A stretch of DNA of 11,202 nucleotides from Gammaproteobacteria bacterium (GTDB lineage Bacteria > Pseudomonadota > Gammaproteobacteria > UBA9214). The stretch lies in the NCBI GenBank assembly GCA_030632175.1, contig DAOVVG010000052.1, positions 1 to 11,202 of the forward strand. Reading direction: 5' to 3'. The notes below the pieces were generated by a model. That model worked only from the letters and a program-made list of their open reading frames with translations, did no database searches and was not told the origin of the DNA. Every line of letters starts with the position of its first letter. The first letter of the stretch is position 1. Made by a program: the position numbers and the translations under genes. Shown here one piece after another: positions 6,911 through 11,202 of the stretch.

Positions 6911-7110
6911 GCCACTGATGATGTCTATTAATAGATCAAGTATCGGTAGTGGTTCTGCAAAAGCCTCCTGAGCGTGGGGTGTGCTTTATAAATATTTATT
7001 TACTTCAGATGCTGAAATTACCCTCCTGGGAGGGGCGAACAGGGACCACTTCAGGTGGTGAATGCCGCAAGCTGTTTCTCGTCTGGTGATTTGCAGGTCT
7101 GCTATTTACC

Positions 7111-7138
7111 TTGGAAGGTGGGGGTTATCCTGTATTAA
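7111..7138 (+). promoter_or_regulatory. Candidate sigma70-type promoter for the GT9 gene
   Basis: TTGGAA at 7111-7116 and TATTAA at 7133-7138 are separated by 16 bp, inside an AT-rich stretch upstream of the GT9 start at 7233. Each hexamer matches the consensus at four of six positions. The leader would be roughly 90 bases long. Confidence 0.3.
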
Positions 7139-7232
7139 TAGGTGTCTTTATGTTTATATTTGTATTGATTCTGGAATGCCCCGATGGTTAGGTTCTGGCT
7201 CAGTTCTGCTGGATACGGCACCCTGGTGTAGC

Positions 7233-8225
7233 ATGCGGCCAAGAAATATTCTTATTATCAAGCTGGGTGCGCTGGGCGATGTGGTGCTGTCTGTGCCACA
7301 GCTGCTACGACTTGTGAAAACCCATACAGGCGATCGGATAACCTTGTTGACGGCGCCGGCCTATGTCGAGGTCGTGGCAGACCTGCCGCTGCAGGTGGTC
7401 GCCTTCCAGCGCAAGGGGTTTGTCGAGATGCTGCGGGTAGTGCGCTGGCTGCTCGGGCAGCAGTTTGATGTCGTTTACGACCTGCAGGGTTCATTGCGCA
7501 GCCGGGTGATGACGCTGCTGACCCAGGCTGAAAAGCGGGTTGGTCGTACCCCAGGGATTGCCTATACGCATACACCGCTATCGACAACAGACGGAGTGCA
7601 TGCCTTTGACCGGTTCAATGACATTCTCGTGGCCGGCGGTGTCAAGGTGGCAGCGCCCGCGCTACAGTTACCGGTTAGCGCGTTAGCGGCATCCAGGTTG
7701 GCAGCCTGGATGCAGCAGCAGGGTCTTGACGGACGGCCGCTGGTGCCGGTGCATGCCGGCAGCAGCCGACACTGGCCGGCCAAGCGCTGGGGTGAAGCAC
7801 ATTACCAGGCCCTGGCAACTATCCTTGAAGCCCGTGGATTTGTCGTTATCTGGGTTGGCGGCGAGGATGAGCGGGCGTTGAACAGTCGCCTTGCCAGACA
7901 TGCGGGTGTGGATGCAACGGGTGCGTTCAGTTTTGCAGAACTGCTGGCACTGGCAGCTCATGCAGCATTCGCAGTGACCAATGATTCCGGTCCCATGCAT
8001 GTGCTGTCAGCTGCCGGGCTACCCGTGTATGTATTCTTTGGTCCGACTGACTGGCAGCGCAGCCATGCACTGGGGCAGGCAGCGCGGGTACTGGTCAACC
8101 CGGTGCCCTGCAGTCCCTGCCAGCTGCCGGTTTGTCCGCCGCATCGCCAGCATGCCTGTCTGCGGGGTATCACACCTGAAGCAGTCCTGGCCCGGCTTGC
8201 AGCCGATGGCCTACTGCAAACGTAA
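7233..8225 (+). CDS. GT9 glycosyltransferase, probable LPS heptosyltransferase
   Basis: A 330-residue GT-B enzyme of family GT9, the family of WaaC, WaaF and WaaQ, which transfer heptose from ADP-heptose to the inner core at the cytoplasmic membrane face. Visible are the N-terminal ILIIKLGALGDVVLSVPQLL (6-25), FDVVYDLQGSLRS (78-90), the donor-domain start PVHAGSSRHWPAKRWG (172-187), and VTNDSGPMHVLSAAGLP (248-264) with the conserved Asp251, followed by FFGPTDW. A C-terminal cluster of four cysteines (293, 296, 301, 309) in CSPC...C...HACL resembles the end of WaaF/WaaQ-type enzymes. I chose the ATG at 7233 because the GT9 N-terminus begins right after it. hldE, whose product feeds this reaction, lies in the same window. 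Which heptose position it serves is not determined. Confidence 0.87.
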   Translation: MRPRNILIIKLGALGDVVLSVPQLLRLVKTHTGDRITLLTAPAYVEVVADLPLQVVAFQRKGFVEMLRVVRWLLGQQFDVVYDLQGSLRSRVMTLLTQAEKRVGRTPGIAYTHTPLSTTDGVHAFDRFNDILVAGGVKVAAPALQLPVSALAASRLAAWMQQQGLDGRPLVPVHAGSSRHWPAKRWGEAHYQALATILEARGFVVIWVGGEDERALNSRLARHAGVDATGAFSFAELLALAAHAAFAVTNDSGPMHVLSAAGLPVYVFFGPTDWQRSHALGQAARVLVNPVPCSPCQLPVCPPHRQHACLRGITPEAVLARLAADGLLQT

Positions 8226-8435
8226 TTCCAAATGTATTACAAAAGAGAATTCCTTCTCCTTTATGCCCGGCGCTTAATCGGGTACTCCGGGACGACTGCA
8301 TGGATGCAGGAGGTAGAGCAATGTATGGAACGGTTGCCGGGAAGGCCAGAATGAGGGGATATAATATCAAGCAGTTACTTTCTTTTATCCTCTCTCCCGG
8401 AGGGAGATGGGGCTAACGGGACAGCAATGATCGGT
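8226..8435. other. Convergent intergenic gap with several hairpins
   Basis: This 210-bp gap between convergent GT9 genes holds no credible gene. It contains GAGAA-TTCC-TTCTC with a short T-rich tail just after the first stop, CTGCA-TGGA-TGCAG at 8296-8309, and a variant copy of the GC-rich palindrome at 8393-8407. These probably end transcription from both sides. Confidence 0.5.
8393..8407. repeat. GC-rich palindromic repeat, copy 2 (diverged)
   Basis: TCTCCC-GGA-GGGAGA forms a 6-bp stem with the same GGA loop as the element at 2027-2047. The similarity continues downstream (CTAACGG here, TTAACG in copy 1), and the outer stem pairs are lost. Both copies lie in gaps between convergent genes. 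Confidence 0.6.
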
Positions 8436-9350
8436 TTATGTGCCGAGAATTGCCAAAACCTCTTTGGTAACAGTATCAACCGCGATGTCCTCGATACTAC
8501 CCGTGCTGCTCTGAATCCAGCGGGCTTGCGGGTGCCAGGGGTGGTAGCGTGCCGGGTCACCGGGTCCGAATACGGTTGCGGTCTGGGTGCCAGTGGCCGC
8601 CGCGATATGTCCCAGCCCTGAATCATTGCCCACAAACAGCTGCGCCTGAGCGAGTACCGCAGCCGCCTGTAACAGGCCGGTTTTCCCGGCGAGGTTGATG
8701 ACCGGCAACGGCAACGTCTTGCCGAGACGGGTGCAAAGGTCATTCTCGCTGCTATCCCCAAGTAGTACCACGGCGTCAAATTCGCCCTGTAGCTGTTCGG
8801 TCAGTGCACGGAAATGCTGCGTTGGCCAGCGCTTGGGGTGCCAGCGGGCGCCGGGTGCCAGTGCCAGCCAGCGTTGCCCGGGCAGGCCGGAAAGCTGCTG
8901 CCGCGCGAACGTCTGTTCCGACTCCGAGAGCCACAGCCGGGATGCCGGGATGTCGGGGTTACCAAGGTGATCTGCAATGACGCTGAAATGTCGCTCGACC
9001 GCATGATAGCCGGGTGACCGGGCCTTGCGACGTGTCAGGCGTTGCCCGGTACGCAGTAACAGGGTCAGGCCATCGGTACGCAGGTCAACGACCAGATCGT
9101 AGTACTTATTTCGCAGCTGGCGCACCAGTGTTGCGGTGCCGCGCCAGCCGGCCTGCTTGTCTTTGTTGAGAAGCGTGCCGCGGTACGGACAGTGCGTGAA
9201 TAGCTGATCGGCGCGTGCATCCGTGACGATATCGATGATGGCCTGCGGGTAGTGCCGGTGTAGCGCCTCCAGTACCGGTGTGGTCATGACGGCGTCACCG
9301 ATATTACTGAGCGTGATCAGCAGAATTTTGCTTGTGTCCGTTTGCTTCAT
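8436..9350 (-). CDS. GT9 glycosyltransferase, second heptosyltransferase-like enzyme
   Basis: A 304-residue GT9 protein. The N-terminal motif ILLITLSNIGDAVMTTPVLE (9-28) places it in the family. YDLVVDLRTDG (84-94), LAPGARWHPKRWP (164-176) and FVGNDSGLGHIAAATGT (239-255) with the conserved Asp243 follow, then VFGPGDPARYHPW. It is somewhat shorter than most heptosyltransferases and lacks the C-terminal cysteine cluster of the other GT9 protein here, so it probably serves a different acceptor or donor. It follows the acyltransferase gene on the same strand, with a long hairpin between them whose near arm ends 14 bases before this ATG. No clear Shine-Dalgarno sequence is visible in that space. 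Adding heptose to the inner core is the likeliest role; another sugar is possible. Confidence 0.85.
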   Translation of the reverse strand: MKQTDTSKILLITLSNIGDAVMTTPVLEALHRHYPQAIIDIVTDARADQLFTHCPYRGTLLNKDKQAGWRGTATLVRQLRNKYYDLVVDLRTDGLTLLLRTGQRLTRRKARSPGYHAVERHFSVIADHLGNPDIPASRLWLSESEQTFARQQLSGLPGQRWLALAPGARWHPKRWPTQHFRALTEQLQGEFDAVVLLGDSSENDLCTRLGKTLPLPVINLAGKTGLLQAAAVLAQAQLFVGNDSGLGHIAAATGTQTATVFGPGDPARYHPWHPQARWIQSSTGSIEDIAVDTVTKEVLAILGT

Positions 9351-9364
9351 AAGAATTATTTTTG

Positions 9365-9433
9365 CTGTAGGAGCGGATCGTGTCCGCGATCACTGCCGAA
9401 AAAAACAATCGCGGACACGGTCCGCTCCTACAG
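9365..9433. repeat. Long REP-like inverted repeat between the acyltransferase and GT9 genes
   Basis: Two 26-base arms (9365-9390 and 9408-9433) are complementary at 25 positions, and the remaining T/G pair would be a G-U wobble in RNA. The loop is 17 bases with a run of seven A. The arms begin CTGTAGGAGCGG and contain GTGTCCGCGAT. The TGTAGGAGCGG theme is typical of dispersed REP-type elements of pseudomonads, xanthomonads and other gammaproteobacteria, often mobilised by RAYT/TnpA-REP transposases; none is encoded here. The element sits 2 bases after the acyltransferase stop and 14 bases before the GT9 start, within a same-strand pair. Confidence 0.8.
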
Positions 9434-9435
9434 GG

Positions 9436-10338
9436 TTAATCGTACACACCGGCCTCTCCTTCCGGTCGGGTCTTGAAACGCCGGTGAACCCATAGATATT
9501 GTTCAGGCTGGTCACGTACGCGGGCTTCAATGAGCGCGTTGATGCGACGTGTGTCCGCCTCGACTGACTCGCCCGGGAAATTTTCCAGTGCCGGATACAG
9601 CGTCAGCTGATAGCCCTGTGCGCCGGGTAGCCGGGTCTGGAAAAAAGGCACGACCGCTGCCTGGCTGATGCGGGCCAGGCGAGAGGTCCCGGTGACAGAG
9701 GCTGTGCTGATGCCGAAGAACGGTACAAAGATACTCTGCTCGCGGCCATAGTCCTGGTCAGGGGCGTACCATACCGGGATGTTATCCCTGAGGCTTTTCA
9801 GCATGCCGCGCAGGTCGCCACGCGGTATGGCCTTCTTGAAGTGTCGGGTACGGGCAGTCTTCAGCATGCTTTCAAATGCGACGTTTTTGTGAGAGCGGTA
9901 CATTACATGGAAGGGCGCCACCATGGATAGCAGGCGGCCGCCGATTTCAAGTGTGGTGAAGTGTCCGCTGAGTAATATGACGCCCTTGCCCCGATCCAGT
10001 GCCCGGTGCAGATGCTCCAGCCCCTCAAGCCGTGCCAGCTTTCTCAATTGCCGATCCGTTCCCCACCAGCTCATTGCCATTTCCAGTACGCCGATGCCCA
10101 GGGATGCGAACTGTTCCTGAAGCATTTTTTCTCTTGCAGACGTGTCGAGTTCAGGGAAACAGAGTGACAGATTTGTTTCGGCAATGTGTCGGCGGCCGGG
10201 TGAAAGCCGGCAAAAGAGTTTTCCCAGCTGCCGGCCAATGACCAGTTGCCATGCATAGGGGAGCCGCGACAGGCACCACAACAGGCCAAGCCCGCTCCAG
10301 GTTGGCCAGTAGCGAATTGAATAGGGATGGTGGCTCAT
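9436..10338 (-). CDS. lpxL: Lipid A acyltransferase, LpxL/HtrB type
   Basis: A 300-residue inner-membrane protein of the lauroyl/myristoyl acyltransferase family, which transfers a secondary acyl chain from acyl-ACP to Kdo2-lipid IVA on the cytoplasmic face. Evidence: the N-terminal hydrophobic region RYWPTWSGLGLLWCLSRLPY (9-28); the HX4E catalytic motif in LLSGHFTTLEIGG (His126, Glu131); MYRSHKN (146-152); YAPDQDYG (191-198); VPFFG (205-209); and the C-terminal WVHRRFKTRP (283-292). I chose the ATG at 10338 because the family-like part starts directly after it; a GTG at 10383 in the same frame would add 15 residues of no clear relation. The gene is divergent from hldE. The position-specific name (LpxL rather than LpxM or a palmitoleoyl variant) is inferred from overall resemblance. 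Confidence 0.87.
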   Translation of the reverse strand: MSHHPYSIRYWPTWSGLGLLWCLSRLPYAWQLVIGRQLGKLFCRLSPGRRHIAETNLSLCFPELDTSAREKMLQEQFASLGIGVLEMAMSWWGTDRQLRKLARLEGLEHLHRALDRGKGVILLSGHFTTLEIGGRLLSMVAPFHVMYRSHKNVAFESMLKTARTRHFKKAIPRGDLRGMLKSLRDNIPVWYAPDQDYGREQSIFVPFFGISTASVTGTSRLARISQAAVVPFFQTRLPGAQGYQLTLYPALENFPGESVEADTRRINALIEARVRDQPEQYLWVHRRFKTRPEGEAGVYD

Positions 10339-10453
10339 AAACAGTGATCGATTGTACGCCCGCTTTGGTTGTCGACAAACCACGGGATTATCACTGGAGG
10401 TGCGTGTGTTATCATCCCCGGCAGACTGTTTTCTGCCGTTTTTGCCAGAGCTT
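10339..10453. promoter_or_regulatory. Divergent promoter region for the acyltransferase gene and hldE
   Basis: Towards hldE there is a candidate -35 TTATCA at 10388-10393 and an extended -10 TGT-TATCAT at 10407-10415, with 16 bp between the hexamers. A perfect 10-bp palindrome, TTGTCGACAA (10369-10378), lies upstream and could be a regulator site. A terminator-like hairpin follows at 10419-10443. No clear promoter was seen towards the acyltransferase gene. Confidence 0.35.
10419..10443 (+). terminator. Terminator-like hairpin just upstream of hldE
   Basis: CGGCAGA (10419-10425) and TCTGCCG (10432-10438) form a perfect 7-bp stem with a 6-base loop, directly followed by TTTTT (10439-10443). 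This is the form of an intrinsic terminator on the plus strand, yet it lies only 10 bases before the hldE ATG, with no plus-strand gene upstream to terminate. It could act as a leader attenuator, stop stray transcription into hldE, or be a chance hairpin. Confidence 0.45.
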
Positions 10454-11202
10454 ATGAAGATAAATATTCCTGTTTTTGATCAGGCGCGCGTGCTGGTCGT
10501 CGGTGACATTATGCTGGACCGTTACTGGCATGGTGCCACCTCCAGAATCTCGCCGGAGGCACCGGTGCCGGTTGTCCATGTCGGGCAATCCGAGGAACGT
10601 GCCGGGGGTGCGGCAAACGTTGCGCTCAATATTGTGGCACTGGGTGCACAGACATGCCTGCTGGGGGTGACTGGTGATGATGAATCCGCGGACTCGCTTG
10701 AAACGCTGTTGTCAGCTACCGGTATTGACTGCCGCTTCCAGAAAATTGCCGACACACCCACGGTCACCAAGCTGCGGGTTATCAGTCGCCACCAGCAGCT
10801 GATACGACTGGACTTTGAAGATGGCTTTGACGCCATTGATGGTGCGGCGTTGATGGATAGCTACCGGCAGGAACTTGATAGCTGTGATGTCGTGGTGCTG
10901 TCTGATTATGGCAAGGGGACGCTGACGGATATCGAGCCGTTGATCACGCTGGCGCGTGCAGCCGGCAAGCCGGTGCTGATTGACCCCAAGGCATTGGACT
11001 TCAGCCGTTACCGGGGTGCCACCCTGATAACACCCAATATGGCTGAGTTTGAGCTGGTGGCGGGGCGCTGTGACAGTGAGCAGGTATTGATTGAAAAGGG
11101 CAACAGGCTGCTGGAACAATATGATCTTGAGGCCTTGCTGGTTACCCGTGGCGAGCACGGCATGACATTACTGCGCAGGGATTCTCCCGAGTTCCATTTG
11201 CC
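10454..11202 (+). CDS. hldE: HldE, kinase domain of bifunctional heptose-7-phosphate kinase / heptose-1-phosphate adenylyltransferase, 3' end outside the window
   Basis: About 249 codons of HldE (RfaE) are present, without a stop codon because the window ends. The visible part is the ribokinase-like (PfkB) domain that phosphorylates D-glycero-D-manno-heptose 7-phosphate at C1 on the way to ADP-heptose. Motifs: VLVVGDIMLDRYWHG (13-27), RISPEAPVPVV (31-41), the PfkB signature AGGAANVALNIVALGA (50-65), TVTKLRVISRHQQLIRLDFE (103-122), SDYGKGTL (150-157), PVLIDPK (173-179) and ITPNMAEFE (192-200). The second PfkB signature and the adenylyltransferase domain should follow beyond the edge, giving the usual length of about 470-480 residues. 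The start is the ATG at 10454, with only a weak AGAG before it. The product feeds the GT9 enzymes of this locus. Confidence 0.95.
   Translation, partial: MKINIPVFDQARVLVVGDIMLDRYWHGATSRISPEAPVPVVHVGQSEERAGGAANVALNIVALGAQTCLLGVTGDDESADSLETLLSATGIDCRFQKIADTPTVTKLRVISRHQQLIRLDFEDGFDAIDGAALMDSYRQELDSCDVVVLSDYGKGTLTDIEPLITLARAAGKPVLIDPKALDFSRYRGATLITPNMAEFELVAGRCDSEQVLIEKGNRLLEQYDLEALLVTRGEHGMTLLRRDSPEFHL

Larger units (their letters stand above)
6872..7232. other. Long AT-rich divergent intergenic region
   Basis: About 360 bp between the divergent SGNH and GT9 starts, noticeably AT-rich in parts, with no credible gene. It contains the minus-strand -10 element at 6905-6910, a CCCTCC-TG-GGAGGG inverted repeat at 7021-7034, an ACCAC/GTGGT inverted repeat at 7045-7059, and a candidate plus-strand promoter at 7111-7138. 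From 7062 the GT9 frame is open through to its ATG at 7233, but the 57 residues it would add do not resemble the family. Confidence 0.5.

Noticed and set aside
7062..7232. 57-residue N-terminal extension of the plus-strand GT9 protein
   Set aside because: The GT9 fold begins with the ILIIKLGALGD strand right after the ATG at 7233; the extension is Cys-rich, has no family match and lies in an AT-rich promoter-like region.
10339..10383. GTG start at 10383 for the acyltransferase
   Set aside because: It would add 15 residues without a visible ribosome binding site. The ATG at 10338 fits the family, though the longer form cannot be excluded.
10522..11158. Antisense open frames within hldE
   Set aside because: They overlap a fully motif-supported hldE kinase domain and show no family resemblance.

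Overview
The window reads as part of a Gammaproteobacterial lipopolysaccharide (LPS) inner-core / lipid A locus. The evidence is the gene set: an ELM1-family protein, a GT4 glycosyltransferase, two GT9 (heptosyltransferase-type) glycosyltransferases, two small LPS-type kinase-fold proteins, an LpxL/HtrB-type lipid A acyltransferase, and the start of hldE, which makes the ADP-heptose precursor. The kinase pair resembles the 'toluene tolerance' and InaA/WapQ-type proteins of pseudomonad-like core clusters. I cannot name the genus; a sulfur-oxidiser or Chromatiales-like gammaproteobacterium is only a guess.

Layout. (1) 3-1918, plus strand: the 3' part of an ELM1-family gene overlaps a GT4 glycosyltransferase gene by 16 bp. 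(2) 1919-2091: a convergent gap full of inverted repeats. (3) 4753-2092, minus strand: an apparent operon of an atypical kinase, a family-2 carbohydrate sulfotransferase interrupted near its 3' end by an in-frame stop, and a membrane-anchored SGNH hydrolase. (4) 4924-5715, plus strand: a divergent InaA-type LPS kinase-fold protein. (5) 6871-5783, minus strand: a second, unrelated-looking membrane-anchored SGNH protein. (6) 7233-8225, plus strand: a GT9 glycosyltransferase with a C-terminal cysteine cluster. (7) 8226-8435: a convergent gap with a second copy of the repeat seen in gap 2. (8) 10338-8436, minus strand: an LpxL-type acyltransferase followed by a second GT9 gene, separated by a long REP-like hairpin. 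(9) 10454 to the window end, plus strand: hldE, kinase domain only, cut by the window edge.

How the genes fit together. HldE supplies the heptose precursor, the GT9 enzymes probably add heptose, the GT4 enzyme extends the core, the acyltransferase finishes lipid A, and the kinase-fold proteins may phosphorylate core sugars. The sulfotransferase and the two SGNH proteins are not standard core genes. They sit between the two core blocks and look like an accessory glycan-decoration module (sulfation and O-acylation or deacylation). This is an inference from context. The most concrete anomaly is the premature TAA in the sulfotransferase, after which 24 conserved-looking codons continue in the same frame. 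I found no tRNA, rRNA, CRISPR array, transposase or origin.
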